DNA of 64,000 nucleotides from Granulicella rosea (GCF_900188085.1 NZ_FZOU01000014.1:1-64000); one strand, 5' to 3'; counted from the stretch's first letter, positions 1 to 9,473 are shown. The notes: a model not told the origin generated them from the sequence alone. A program made the numbers and translations.

Positions 1-987
1 AGCTTCATGAAGCTGACGCCGCGGCTGCAACTGCTCGACTGGTTCACGCCCACCAATCACTTCGAACTCGACAAGCACGACAACGATCTCGACTCCTCCG
101 GCGCCACTCTGATTCCCGGCACGCATCTCGTGCTCGGCGGTGGCAAGGAGGGAGTCCTGTATACGCTGGACGCCCGCCATCTCGGGCATCTGGGCGATGA
201 GCACGCGATCCAGCACTTCAAGGCGACGGCCTCGCATCTGCATAGCCTCGTCTTCTGGCACAGCGCGAAGGCCGGCGACCTGCTTTACATCTGGGGGCAA
301 CGGGATAAGGCCAAGGTCTACAGGTTCGACGGGGACAAGCTCGGAGAGACGCCGTGGATCATGCGCGACATCCCAAACCAGGGGCATCCGGGAGCCATGC
401 TGTCGCTCTCCGCGAACGGCGACAAGGACGGCATTCTGTGGGCCGCGATTCACGCGACAGGGGACTCATGGCATGAGTCGCGGCCAGGAATTCTGCACGC
501 ATACGATGCGAACGATATCCGGCGCGAGCTTTGGAACTCGCTCGAAACGCCATCGCGCGACGACTGTGGCGAGTACTCCAAGATGGCGCCGCCGACGATC
601 GCCAATGGACAGGTCTATCTCGCCAGCTTCGGCTCGGAGAATGTCGGGACGGGTCAGTTCTGCGTCTACGGTCTGCTGCCGACGCCGGACGCCGAGAGGC
701 TGGCAGCTCCGGCCGGCGCGAAGGCGTCCGTCGCGAAAGGCATGCTGACGCTCACCTGGAATCGAGTCGAGGGAGCGCGGATCTATCGCGTCTCGCGCAG
801 CAGCACGCTCGAGCCGGAGGAGAAGACGATCGCAACCGGACTTACGAGTCTCTACTTCACGGAACCCGCGCCCGAGCGTGGAGAGTCGGCGCACTACAGG
901 ATCGTCGCGGTAGGGCCGAACGGTAGCAGCGAGAAATCGCCGGCGGTGACGGTAACGTCGCCGAAGGTCAAGCCGATGGAGCCGTGA
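1..987 (+). CDS. C-terminal part of a PQQ-like beta-propeller protein with a terminal fibronectin type III domain (5' end outside window)
   Basis: The reading frame is open from the first base with no stop, so the gene begins upstream; the ATG at position 7 need not be the start. The visible 328 residues begin with blade-like repeats of the BamB/PQQ-repeat type (GGKEGVLYTLD, LLYIWGQRDKAKVYRFD, GILHAYDA). From about residue 240 a fibronectin type III-like module follows (LTWNRVEGARIYRVSRSS, then HYRIVAVGPNGSS). Such proteins are usually secreted or periplasmic, but the signal peptide cannot be seen. The exact substrate or partner is unknown. The next gene is 188 bases downstream and unrelated, so no operon is implied. 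The fold is fairly secure and the function is not. Confidence 0.7.
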   Translation, partial: SFMKLTPRLQLLDWFTPTNHFELDKHDNDLDSSGATLIPGTHLVLGGGKEGVLYTLDARHLGHLGDEHAIQHFKATASHLHSLVFWHSAKAGDLLYIWGQRDKAKVYRFDGDKLGETPWIMRDIPNQGHPGAMLSLSANGDKDGILWAAIHATGDSWHESRPGILHAYDANDIRRELWNSLETPSRDDCGEYSKMAPPTIANGQVYLASFGSENVGTGQFCVYGLLPTPDAERLAAPAGAKASVAKGMLTLTWNRVEGARIYRVSRSSTLEPEEKTIATGLTSLYFTEPAPERGESAHYRIVAVGPNGSSEKSPAVTVTSPKVKPMEP

Positions 988-1175
988 GATGTCGATCCCT
1001 CTCGCGCAAGAAATTTGTTTCCTGAAAATTGCCGAGATATCGTTGTCATAACCACTCAAAATTCACATGGGAAACTGAGGGGCCGGTCCATCCTTCGTTA
1101 CGATCCGCATGTGGGAGCGTGTACCCTGAAGCTGTCGCGATTCGCGGACCTGTAAAGAGGAGCAAAAGTATCAGG

Positions 1176-2222
1176 ATGGATGCAGAGCTAAAATCGCCGT
1201 TCAACGAGGATCGTGGCGCGGGCTCGCTCCTCGGCGAGCTTCGCCTCCTCATCCTGAGCGGGCGGCAAAAGGCGCTGCGCTCGGTCGACGTCATCCAGGT
1301 GCAGACCTGCTGGGAGATCGGCCGCCACATCGTCGAGTTCGAGCAGCACGGGCTCGCACGGGCAGACTACGGCGCGGCGCTGCTCCAGACTCTCTCAGCC
1401 GCGCTGACCGCGGAGTTCGGACAGGGCTTCCGTGTCTCGAACCTTCGCTACATGAGGCAGTTCTATCAGGCGTTTCCAATTCATCACGCACTGCGTGACG
1501 AATTGAGCTGGACGCACTATCGCACCTTGCTGAAGGTCGAAAGTCCCGCCGCCAGGCAGTGGTATATGGACGAGGCCGCCGCACAGGGTTGGACGACGCG
1601 CGCGCTCGACCGCCAGATCGGCACGCTTTACTACGAGCGGCTGCTCTCGAGCCAGGATCGCAACGCCGTCGAGCAGGAGGCGAAGGAGCGCATCGCCTCG
1701 GTCGCCGCCCCGCGGGACTTCGTCCGCGACCCCGTCATGCTGGAGTTCCTCGGCCTGCCCGGCGTCGGCCGATTGCTTGAGGCCGACCTCGAGCGCGCGC
1801 TGCTCGACCACCTGCAGGCGTTTCTGCTGGAGCTGGGGCGCGGCTTCGCCTTCGTTGGAAGGCAGGTCCGCATCAGCAGCGAATCGAAGGATTTCTACCT
1901 CGATATGGTCTTCTACAACTATGTCCTGAAGTGTTTCGTCCTCTTCGATCTCAAGGCGGGCGAACTCACGCATCAGGACATCGGCCAGATGGATATGTAC
2001 GTGCGCCTGATGGACGACCGAAAACGCGGCCCGGACGACAACCCCACGGTCGGCATCATCCTGTGTACGCATAAGGACGCCTCCATCGTGCGCTACTCCA
2101 TCCTTCATGAAAACGAGCAGATCTTCGCCAGTCGTTACAAGCTGGTGCTTCCGTCGGAGGAAGAGCTTCGCGCCGAGCTGGACCGCGAACGCGAGATGCT
2201 GGCTTCAAGGCCCGCCGAGTAG
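1176..2222 (+). CDS. PDDEXK nuclease of the YhcG/DUF1016 family
   Basis: 348 residues. The N-terminal half is the helical DUF1016_N region (VQTCWEIGRHIVEFEQ, GFRVSNLRYMRQFY, LSWTHYRTLLKV). The C-terminal half carries the PD-(D/E)XK nuclease core: the Asp in FYLDMVFYN, followed by FVLFDLKAGELT, whose D-x-K supplies the second acidic residue and the lysine. The frame is open 49 codons further upstream, but the ATG at 1176 is the first with an AGGAGC-like site (about 13 bases away) and matches where family members normally begin. Family members are linked to DNA processing and often sit beside restriction-modification or toxin-antitoxin genes. Here no such partner is visible, so its role (defence, recombination, selfish element) is open. 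Confidence 0.85.
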   Translation: MDAELKSPFNEDRGAGSLLGELRLLILSGRQKALRSVDVIQVQTCWEIGRHIVEFEQHGLARADYGAALLQTLSAALTAEFGQGFRVSNLRYMRQFYQAFPIHHALRDELSWTHYRTLLKVESPAARQWYMDEAAAQGWTTRALDRQIGTLYYERLLSSQDRNAVEQEAKERIASVAAPRDFVRDPVMLEFLGLPGVGRLLEADLERALLDHLQAFLLELGRGFAFVGRQVRISSESKDFYLDMVFYNYVLKCFVLFDLKAGELTHQDIGQMDMYVRLMDDRKRGPDDNPTVGIILCTHKDASIVRYSILHENEQIFASRYKLVLPSEEELRAELDREREMLASRPAE

Positions 2223-2305
2223 CCCTGTGACATCGCGGGTACCTCGGCGACCGTTCGGCAAATACCCTCTCGTCCGCGGCCTTCAGGGCCGATACTGGAA
2301 GAGGA

Positions 2306-4633
2306 ATGTCTCTGCCCGGAACTCAGAAGCTCATCCTGCCAGGCTTTTGCGCTGGCCTCATCCTCGCCGTCGGCCTGATGGTGCATGCCCATCCGCCGAC
2401 GGAGGAGCAGCTTCGTGCCGACGCCCAGCCGCACGCGGCGTCTCTCGATCCAGTCCGCGTGCTCGCCGCATCCGCCCCCGCCCTGCCTGCGGATGCGCTT
2501 ACCGTCCCTCCGCCGCCGAGGTTCAACCGCACGCATCAGCCCCTCGTGACGCACCGGTTCTGGGCCGCGAAGAACTGGTTTCCGTTGAACCGCACCGACT
2601 CCGGCGGCGCCTACACGATGTTTCCCGAGCCGCTCGCCGTACAGACGACCGAGACCGGCCTCCTGATCGGCGCTTCGAACCAGATCACGGTCGAAAAGAA
2701 CTTCTTCGTCCACCCGATACAGCCCGACTTCACCATCGGGGCGCCGGGTCTCAAGGCGAAGCATGTGGATGTGACCCTCGCCACCGACCGTCTGGTCGAG
2801 TTCGACTTCGGCCCGCTCCGCACACGCGTCGGCCGCGGCATGCCCTTCGTCTACGTCACCGCCGGGAACGACGCCGAGGTGACGCTCACCTTTGTCGCGC
2901 CCCCGCACATCTTCTCCCGCGGCGCCACCCGGCTCGGCGTCGACATCGGACAGAACCGCTACGGACTCTTCTGCCCCACGGGCGGAAGCTGGTCGGAGCG
3001 CACAGATGCGGCGGGGAAGACCGTCTTCGCCTGCGCCCTGCCCGCCGGCCGCCACTACCTCTCCGCCGCGCTCCTCACCCAGGAGTCCGACCTCGAAGAG
3101 TACAGCCGCTTCGCCTTCGCCTTCCCCACGGCCACGCCGCTCCACTGGGCCTACAACCGTTCGAAGAGCGAGGCCACGACCAGCTTCAACGTCGAAACCG
3201 AGCAGAAGGAGGGCGCCGCCGCAGGCTTCCTGCAGGCGCTTTATCCCCATCAGTACACCGCGCTCGACACCCCCAGCGGCCTTGCCGAGTCGAGCTACAT
3301 CTCGGCCCGCGGACCCATGCGCGTCTTCGAAGGCAGCTCGTTCACCACCGTCAACACCTTCCACGGCATCCTGCCGTTCCTGCCTCTGCCGCGCGAATTC
3401 GACACAGCCGGCGAGGCAAACCTCATCCGCCAGTCGCTCCACAATCCCGCCGACTTCGCCGCGCCCGACACCTACGGACAGGGCAAGAGCTTCGGCAAGC
3501 TCGCCGAGCTCCTGCTGCTCGCTCAAAACTGCGGCCAGACCGGCCTGGCGCATGAGATCGCCGGACAGATGAGCCAGCACTTCGCGCAGTGGAGCGGCTC
3601 CCGCGAGCAGAGCCTGCCGCACTTCCGCTACAACCCCGACTGGCAGACGCTCATCGGTTACCCCGCGTCCTACGGCAGCAACACCCAGTTGAACGACCAT
3701 CACTTCCACTACGGCTACTGGATCGACGCCGCCGCGAAGCTCGGTCTTGCCGATCCTGCCTGGCTCCGCGATCCCGGCAACCGGGCCTTCATCGCCGAGC
3801 TGACGAAGGACATCGCCAACATCGACCCCGATGATACCCGGTACCCGGTACTTCGCAGCTTCGACGCCTACGCCGGTCACTCCTGGGCAGCCGGCGCCGC
3901 GCCGTTCGGCGACGGTCAGAATGCCGAGTCCAGCTCCGAGGCCATCCACGCCTGGGCCGGCCTCATCCTCTACGCGGCCGAGATCCACGACGCCCGCCTC
4001 GAAGACGCGGCGGTCTGGATGTACACGCTCGAGACCACCGCGGCCGAGAGCTACTGGTTCGACGACGGCCCGGTCCGAACCTTCCCGGCGAACTTCACCC
4101 GCACGCAGATCGCGAACGTCTTCGACGGCAAGGCCGACTCCGCCACCTGGTTCGGCGCCGATGGCGCCTACGAACACGGCATCCAGTTCCTGCCCTTTAC
4201 GGGCGCCTCGCTCTACCTCGGACGGCATCCCGCGTACGTGCGGCGCAACCTGCGTGAGGTTACCGATGAGACCCACGGCCACATCGCCACAGCCTCCGAC
4301 AAGTGGCCCGATCTCCTCGAACTCTACCAGGGCTTCTACGATCCGAAGGCCGCGCTCGCCGATCTTCGCAACACGCCATACGTCTTCGACGGCGAGACGC
4401 GGGCGCACGAGCTGGCGTGGCTTTCAAGCCTGGCGGCGTATGGCCAGGTCGACTCCGCGACTTTGGCCGACGCGCCCTTCTACGCCGTCTTTCGCAATGC
4501 CAGCGGCGCAAAGACCCACATCGCCTTCAATCCCGGCGAGACCCCGCTCGTGGTCCACTTCTCCGACGGCGCCAGCCTGAAACTGCCCCCTAGGTCCATG
4601 AGCGCCGAAGGCAGGCTGCTGCAGATGCCGTGA
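2306..4633 (+). CDS. Secreted GH81 endo-beta-1,3-glucanase (laminarinase)
   Basis: 775 residues with an N-terminal hydrophobic segment (residues 9-28) acting as signal peptide or anchor. The N-terminal beta-sandwich starts around HQPLVTHRFWAAKNWFPLN. The catalytic (alpha/alpha)6 barrel shows the GH81 signatures LNDHHFHYGYWIDAAA, whose Asp fits the family's proposed catalytic Asp, and FGDGQNAESSSEAIHAW, whose two Glu residues fit the catalytic pair known for bacterial Lam81A-type enzymes. The expected action is internal cleavage of beta-1,3-glucan such as laminarin, callose or curdlan. A purine-rich GGAAGAGGA lies directly before the ATG. The gene converges with the GH17-like gene of the glucan synthesis operon, so two beta-1,3-glucan-related enzymes meet tail to tail here. 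Confidence 0.9.
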   Translation: MSLPGTQKLILPGFCAGLILAVGLMVHAHPPTEEQLRADAQPHAASLDPVRVLAASAPALPADALTVPPPPRFNRTHQPLVTHRFWAAKNWFPLNRTDSGGAYTMFPEPLAVQTTETGLLIGASNQITVEKNFFVHPIQPDFTIGAPGLKAKHVDVTLATDRLVEFDFGPLRTRVGRGMPFVYVTAGNDAEVTLTFVAPPHIFSRGATRLGVDIGQNRYGLFCPTGGSWSERTDAAGKTVFACALPAGRHYLSAALLTQESDLEEYSRFAFAFPTATPLHWAYNRSKSEATTSFNVETEQKEGAAAGFLQALYPHQYTALDTPSGLAESSYISARGPMRVFEGSSFTTVNTFHGILPFLPLPREFDTAGEANLIRQSLHNPADFAAPDTYGQGKSFGKLAELLLLAQNCGQTGLAHEIAGQMSQHFAQWSGSREQSLPHFRYNPDWQTLIGYPASYGSNTQLNDHHFHYGYWIDAAAKLGLADPAWLRDPGNRAFIAELTKDIANIDPDDTRYPVLRSFDAYAGHSWAAGAAPFGDGQNAESSSEAIHAWAGLILYAAEIHDARLEDAAVWMYTLETTAAESYWFDDGPVRTFPANFTRTQIANVFDGKADSATWFGADGAYEHGIQFLPFTGASLYLGRHPAYVRRNLREVTDETHGHIATASDKWPDLLELYQGFYDPKAALADLRNTPYVFDGETRAHELAWLSSLAAYGQVDSATLADAPFYAVFRNASGAKTHIAFNPGETPLVVHFSDGASLKLPPRSMSAEGRLLQMP

Positions 4634-4673
4634 GCCAATGGAGAAGATTTTCGCTCATTCAAACAAGACGCAT

Positions 4674-4800
4674 ATCCTTCGCTGTGCTCAGGATGACAGG
4701 CGTCTGTGGCAGCATACTTCTACTGGCCCGTCCAAACGCTTGTTATCCTGACATCTGCTGGCCGATCCAACCTCTTGTCATCCTGAGCGTAGCGAAGGAC
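4674..4800. repeat. Inverted pair of a dispersed intergenic repeat (CTGAGCGnnGCGAAGGA family)
   Basis: Between two convergent genes, the sequence TGTCATCCTGAGC..AGCGAAGGA occurs at 4776-4800 (plus) and as its reverse complement, with one or two changes, at 4674-4698. The pair could fold as a long-loop hairpin and act as a transcription end. Related copies lie at 16967-17020 and 44028-44085. After each core comes a similar tail of the kind 'gctttggctgttgcttgctct'. The rest of 4634-4834 shows nothing else. Confidence 0.7.
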
Positions 4801-4834
4801 CCGCGTCTGGCTTTGGCTGTTGCTTGCTCTGGCC

Positions 4835-5818
4835 TCAAGGCCTCGCCCGCTCCAGCACCGGAAACACCGCCCACCCCGGCCAGGGCCGCAGCGACTCATC
4901 CAGCAGCCCCCATGTCGATTCGAAGTCGCGCCAATGCTTCTCCGGGTTGTCGATAGCTTCAAACACCACCGCCGGCGGTCTCCCCGGCAATCCCTGCCAC
5001 GCGCTCCAGAACTGCGCCTGCAGCTCGCGCGAGAACAGCAGCTCCCGGTCGTGGCGCGGGCCCAGCGGACGCGGACTCGTCCCTCCACCCGGCATGCCCA
5101 GCTCGCGAATCAGCACCGGATGCCCCACCGACGCCTTCAGCTCGTTTGCCCGGTCGCGCGTCCACGACGCAGCCAGCGCCGGATCGACGATATCCGTATC
5201 CCAGACGACATGCACGTTCGCCGAGGTGAACTCCCCGAAGCTCGCCGCCGGCCGTCCCTCCGGCGTGCCGTAGAACCACCACGGCTCGGTCGTGGTCATC
5301 TCGACCGGCTTCGCCCCGCGCGTGCGCTCCCGCAGTTGCAACCGTGCCGCGCCGAGATCGGAGAGGGCGTACCGCTTCTCCGAAAGACCCTCCGAGCCGA
5401 TCGACACCGCGAAGGCCATCGCGCCGTGCTGCTGCGCGAGGATGCTGGAGATGGTCGCCAGCTCCGGCTCGGCCTTCGGGTCCCAGATCGTGAAGAGCAC
5501 CGCGCGAAAACCCAGCTCCCGCGCGATGGCCACCAGTGCGGCCGTGTCCGAAGTCGTCTGGTAGAGCGACAGGCCGTCGAAGCGCGTCCGCAGCAACGCA
5601 AGCTGATCCCTCAGCACGCGATGCGAAGGATCCTGCAGCACCGCGCCAACGGGGGAGTAGGCGATCATCCGCGCCGAAGGGTCGGCGATGTAGCCGCGAA
5701 AATCCGTGCTTGCCGGAGCAAGTTTCGGCTGACGCCGGCAGCCTGAGACCCCCAGCAAAGCGGCGAGCGCCAGTAAAGCCGCCACACCCAGCGCAGCCAC
5801 GCGGCGATCGTGCCGCAT
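4835..5818 (-). CDS. GH17-like lipoprotein (putative beta-1,3-glucan-active TIM-barrel protein)
   Basis: 327 residues. A lipoprotein signal peptide (hydrophobic run 8-24, then LLGVSGC with the lipobox Cys at about residue 27) should anchor it in a membrane facing the periplasm. The body resembles GH17-like barrels of bacterial glucan operons: FDGLSLYQTTSDT, GFRAVLFTIWDPK, VIRELGMPGGG (equivalent of the strand bearing the GH17 nucleophile Glu) and VFEAIDNPEKHW..WGLLDE. Its ATG directly follows the TAG stop of the TolC-like gene with no spacer, so it is the last cistron of the HlyD-GT2-TolC operon. A GH17-like partner fits a beta-1,3- or mixed-linkage glucan as the product, where it could trim or branch the chain. 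Catalytic competence is not established by eye. Confidence 0.7.
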   Translation of the reverse strand: MRHDRRVAALGVAALLALAALLGVSGCRRQPKLAPASTDFRGYIADPSARMIAYSPVGAVLQDPSHRVLRDQLALLRTRFDGLSLYQTTSDTAALVAIARELGFRAVLFTIWDPKAEPELATISSILAQQHGAMAFAVSIGSEGLSEKRYALSDLGAARLQLRERTRGAKPVEMTTTEPWWFYGTPEGRPAASFGEFTSANVHVVWDTDIVDPALAASWTRDRANELKASVGHPVLIRELGMPGGGTSPRPLGPRHDRELLFSRELQAQFWSAWQGLPGRPPAVVFEAIDNPEKHWRDFESTWGLLDESLRPWPGWAVFPVLERARP

Positions 5819-7759
5819 CTAGTGTCCGGTCCTGCTGGCGTCGACCGCCACGCCGTTTACCTCAAGCGTCTGGTTCAAGACGGCCTGCAGGTTGATCTGC
5901 GCGCGTGCGAGCGTGTTGCGCGCCGTGATCTCCTGAATCCGGCTGCGGTCGAGCGCGCTTTGCACCGCATAGAGCCGCGTCGGATCGGAGGTTCCGAAGT
6001 CGAACATCTTCCTCTCGGTCGCGAGATTGTGCTCCATCAGCTTGCGCGCGCCGACGCTCAGGTCGTACTGGGCCTTCGCCTGCCGCAGCGCCAGCGCCGA
6101 CTTGATCGTCTGCAGCCGCACGCCATTGCGCAGCGACTGCCGCGCGATCTCCCGCTGACGCAGCTCCACCTGATCCCGCGCCAGGTCCGACTGCGCCGCC
6201 CGGTTCACCAGCGGCACATTCAGTTGGAAGCCTACCTCGTAGTCCGGGAACGCGCCCTGCGCGATCTGGCTCAGCGCCGACCCGAAGTTGCCGACGAACT
6301 TCCGGTCCGTCGCGGTCTGGATATTCGCCGGCGCCAGCGGATTCAAACGCCCCGCCAGACCGTTGCCCTGCACCAGGGCGTAGACGTCGAAGACCGGCCT
6401 GACCGCATTGCGCGTGCCCTGCAGACTCAGGCGGGCGTTCTCGAGCGCCAGATCGGCCTCCTTCATCTCGACGCGCGCCGCAACCGCCCGGTCGCCCAGC
6501 GTGTTGACGTCGGCCGTCAGCAGCGCCGGGTCGACGGCGCTGAAGTCGTCCGTCAGCTCCAGACGCGCGTTGACGATCCTGGGATCTTCAAGCCCGGCAT
6601 GCGTCAGCACGCTCTTCAGCGTCGCCTCCTGCTCGGCGATCTGCGCGTCCGCATCCGTCAGCGCCTGGTGGTTGCCGTCCACGCGTATCTGCGCCTGAAT
6701 GACGTCCGACTCCGCCGCCAGCCCCAGGTCCAGCCGGCCCTTCGTCTGTTCCAGCACATGCTGGTCGCGATCCACGGCCTCGGCCAGCACGCGCCGCTGC
6801 GCCACGAACGAGATGAGATCGTAGTAGAGTCCCTGCACCTCGGCGACCGTAAGAATCAACTGCTGCTCGAAGACCGAATCCGCCAACCTGGCGTTGTTCT
6901 TCGCAATATGGATCGCCCGCGTGTTCGTCTTCCAGCCAAACCCCTGCAGCAGGTGCTGGTCCACCCGGAAGAAGGCGTTCGCCGCCAGGGACGGGTTGAT
7001 CGAGTCGTACGGCGCGTTGCGGCTGGTGCGGATGTCTTCGAAGGCCGCCGTCAGGGTCGTGCCGGTCAGATAACCCTTGCGCAGCCCGGCCTGGTAGTCC
7101 TGAATGTGGCTGTCGAGAAAGTTCGTGCCCGTCACCGTCAGGTTGGCGAGCGGCAGTTGGTCGGCGACGATCCGGCCCGTCGCGAAGAACACCGGCTCGG
7201 TGTTCGGAATCTGAGAGCCCGCAAGCTGCACGTTCAGTCCGCTCAGGAGCGTGCCGCCCGGCGCGCCGGTACCCTCGTAGCCGAAGGGCGAGGCGGTCGC
7301 CAGCGTGCCCGAGGCGCTCGACGCGCCGGGGTTGGTGTTGCTGGGCAGATTGCGCAGCAACTGGCCGGAGCGCGCCCGCGCAAGGTCCGCCCGCGCCATC
7401 GGGTTCAACAGCCGCACCGACTCCACGTCGAGATTGTTCTCCACCGCCAGCGCGATGGCGTCCTTCAGCGATAGCCGGATCGCCCCGTCCGAGACCAGCA
7501 GCGCCGCGCGCTCCGCGTCGCCCATCGAATCGGTGAACTGCATTGGTTCGAGCGTCGTCGCCCTGTAGTTGAAGGCGTACCGGCTGAAGAGCGAGTCGAA
7601 CCGCGACGGAGCGTTTGCCCCAACCCCGTACCCGGCGGTCGCCGTCTTCGCGGGCGCCGGGCCGGCGGGCAGCGCCGCCTGCTGGCCGCGCGCCAAACCC
7701 GCCGCGCCGCAGAGGAACGCAGCCGCCAGAACGTTGACTTTATGTGTATTCGCGCTCAA
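5819..7759 (-). CDS. TolC-like outer-membrane efflux protein (TTG start, overlaps the synthase gene)
   Basis: 646 residues. After a short signal sequence ending around ARGQQ, the body has two long alpha-helical repeats typical of TolC/OEP proteins: LSLKDAIALAVENNLDVESVRL, ARADLARARSGQLL, a central beta-rich part, YEVGFQLNVPLVNRAAQSDLARDQVELRQREIARQ and a final helical segment. The long frame continues upstream opposite other genes, but the convincing start is TTG at 7759, preceded by GGAGG eight bases away. That TTG shares the bases TTGA with the stop codon of the GT2 gene, giving translational coupling. It should form the outer-membrane duct paired with the HlyD-like adaptor two genes upstream. 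The protein is longer than typical TolC (about 490), mostly at the N terminus. Confidence 0.85.
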   Translation of the reverse strand: MSANTHKVNVLAAAFLCGAAGLARGQQAALPAGPAPAKTATAGYGVGANAPSRFDSLFSRYAFNYRATTLEPMQFTDSMGDAERAALLVSDGAIRLSLKDAIALAVENNLDVESVRLLNPMARADLARARSGQLLRNLPSNTNPGASSASGTLATASPFGYEGTGAPGGTLLSGLNVQLAGSQIPNTEPVFFATGRIVADQLPLANLTVTGTNFLDSHIQDYQAGLRKGYLTGTTLTAAFEDIRTSRNAPYDSINPSLAANAFFRVDQHLLQGFGWKTNTRAIHIAKNNARLADSVFEQQLILTVAEVQGLYYDLISFVAQRRVLAEAVDRDQHVLEQTKGRLDLGLAAESDVIQAQIRVDGNHQALTDADAQIAEQEATLKSVLTHAGLEDPRIVNARLELTDDFSAVDPALLTADVNTLGDRAVAARVEMKEADLALENARLSLQGTRNAVRPVFDVYALVQGNGLAGRLNPLAPANIQTATDRKFVGNFGSALSQIAQGAFPDYEVGFQLNVPLVNRAAQSDLARDQVELRQREIARQSLRNGVRLQTIKSALALRQAKAQYDLSVGARKLMEHNLATERKMFDFGTSDPTRLYAVQSALDRSRIQEITARNTLARAQINLQAVLNQTLEVNGVAVDASRTGH

Positions 7760-9438
7760 CTCAGGATCCTCCGGGCGAGCACGTACATGGATTTCAGGAA
7801 GCCGCCCTGTGTAACGGCGTGCCGGAACCGTGTGCTGTCGTCGCTCGGCCGCTCGACGCACACAATCAGCGCCAGGAAGATCAGCCAGAAGTCGAAGATC
7901 GAGAACGCCAGCACCTGCGGCGTGTTGGTGTCCCACACCAGCCAGCGCGGGCCGTACGGCGTCAGGTTCACGAGCATTCCCAGAATCGTCAGCGTCAGCA
8001 GCGCCAGAAAGCCGCGCACGGCCTGCCACTGAAAGACGTACTTGTCGCGCGTCTCGCCCTTCAGCGTTACGCGGAAACGGTGGCCGAAGGGATGGATCAG
8101 GCCGCGGACGATGGTCGGAATGAAGTAGAAGATGCCGACAATGCGGCCCAGCTCCGAGACGATCGGCACCACGCGCCGACCGGTCAGCCAGTAGAGCACG
8201 ATCATGCTCAGCGCCATGCGCGGCACCATCATCGTAATCAGGTGGCCTACCTCGGCGTTGAACGGCGGAATCCCGGTCCACCAATAGATGCCCGGCGCGG
8301 TCAGGATCAGGAACGGCCAGAAGTAGCTGAGATAAAAGAGGATGGGGTCGAGAAAGAACAGGCGGTCGAGCAGGCTGAGGCCGCGCGCGCGCAGCGGTCC
8401 GCCCGGCAGGTACAGGCACTGCAGCGTCCCCATCGCCCAGCGGCTGCGCTGCCGGATGAAGCCCGCGAGGCTCTCCGCCGCCAGCCCTTCGCTCAGCGTC
8501 TCGTTCAGATACCGCACCGTGTAGCCCGCCGCGCGCAGCAGGTACGACGAGTACAGATCCTCCGTGATGCTGTCCTCCGGAATGCCGCCGATCTTATCGA
8601 GCGCGCTGCGCCGCACCAGAAACGAGCCGCCATAGCAGAAGGCGTTGTCCCAGGTATCGCGGCCCGGCTGCACGATGTCGGTGAAGACGCGCTGCTCCTC
8701 CGGCCACGCGTCCTCGCCCTTCAGGTTGTACTGGATCGGGTCGGCGTTGGTCAGGTTGCCGGGCGTCTGGACGAGCGCGATCTTCTGGTCGCGCATGAAC
8801 CCGACCGTGCGTTCGAGAAAGTGCGGATAGACGACGAAGTCCGCGTCGATCGAAAGGATGAACTCGCCCGAGGTCTGCGCCAGCGCATTGTTGACGTTGC
8901 CTGCCTTATATCCCTTGTTGCCGTCGCGGCGAATGTAGCCGACGCCGCCAGCCTCGCAGCGCTGACGCAGCCACGGCCGGTCGCCGTCGTCCAGCACATA
9001 GATCTCGAGGTTCTTCCAGCGAAGCTGCTGCGCGGCATAGATGCTGCGCTCCAGAATCTCCCAGCCCTCGTTCACCGTCGGAATGAAGACGTCGACCGTA
9101 GGGAAGACGCCCGAAGCCATCAACTGCGCCTCGCGCTGATTGGCCTCCTCCGTTCGGTCGGAGAGGCGGATGAAGAGCAACATCTGGAAGCTCAGTTGGA
9201 GAACCGCCACCAGTTCGGCGATGAAGACGATGCCGCTCCAGAAGAACTGGAGCGTGAAGCCCGCCGCCGGCAGCGTGTCCGAAAACCGCCAGAGCTCGTA
9301 CCGCAGATTGAAATAAACGACGATGAACGCGCCGATCGCCCGGACAAACGGCGCCTTCCAGGGCAGCATCGGAGCGATGATCAGCACCGCAACCAGAAAA
9401 ATCAGATATCCCAGAAATCCGGGAAAGAGGTCGATCAA
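7756..9438 (-). CDS. Membrane GT2 polysaccharide synthase of the cellulose/curdlan synthase type
   Basis: 560 residues. Three or four hydrophobic segments precede residue 90, the catalytic domain spans about 112-340, and four or more membrane segments follow. Processive GT2 residues are all present: DDG at 150-152, DAD at 198-200, TED at 292-294 and the QxxRW motif (QRSRW) at 330-334. Cellulose synthases carry a C-terminal PilZ domain that binds c-di-GMP; here the region after RFRVTLKG runs into further membrane segments and no PilZ motif is seen. That is closer to curdlan (CrdS) or mixed-linkage glucan (BgsA) synthases. The GH17-like and GH81 neighbours also point to a beta-1,3-containing glucan. 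Its stop overlaps the TolC-like start (TTGA), and the HlyD gene ends 35 bases upstream. The donor is probably UDP-glucose, by inference. Confidence 0.88.
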   Translation of the reverse strand: MIDLFPGFLGYLIFLVAVLIIAPMLPWKAPFVRAIGAFIVVYFNLRYELWRFSDTLPAAGFTLQFFWSGIVFIAELVAVLQLSFQMLLFIRLSDRTEEANQREAQLMASGVFPTVDVFIPTVNEGWEILERSIYAAQQLRWKNLEIYVLDDGDRPWLRQRCEAGGVGYIRRDGNKGYKAGNVNNALAQTSGEFILSIDADFVVYPHFLERTVGFMRDQKIALVQTPGNLTNADPIQYNLKGEDAWPEEQRVFTDIVQPGRDTWDNAFCYGGSFLVRRSALDKIGGIPEDSITEDLYSSYLLRAAGYTVRYLNETLSEGLAAESLAGFIRQRSRWAMGTLQCLYLPGGPLRARGLSLLDRLFFLDPILFYLSYFWPFLILTAPGIYWWTGIPPFNAEVGHLITMMVPRMALSMIVLYWLTGRRVVPIVSELGRIVGIFYFIPTIVRGLIHPFGHRFRVTLKGETRDKYVFQWQAVRGFLALLTLTILGMLVNLTPYGPRWLVWDTNTPQVLAFSIFDFWLIFLALIVCVERPSDDSTRFRHAVTQGGFLKSMYVLARRILS

Positions 9439-9473
9439 GAGGTACTCCTCAGCGGCAGCTCATACGGTGCGAG

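Noticed and set aside
5810-7474. Long plus-strand frames opposite the TolC-like and GT2 genes (also 7744-9498 and 9516-10826)
   Set aside because: Mirror frames of the operon with shadow composition; no ribosome-binding site, no family similarity.
7760-8419. N-terminal extension of the TolC-like frame by about 220 residues
   Set aside because: It is the opposite-frame shadow of the GT2 gene (Pro/Arg-rich, no domain). The TTG at 7759 has a proper ribosome-binding site and a signal peptide follows it.
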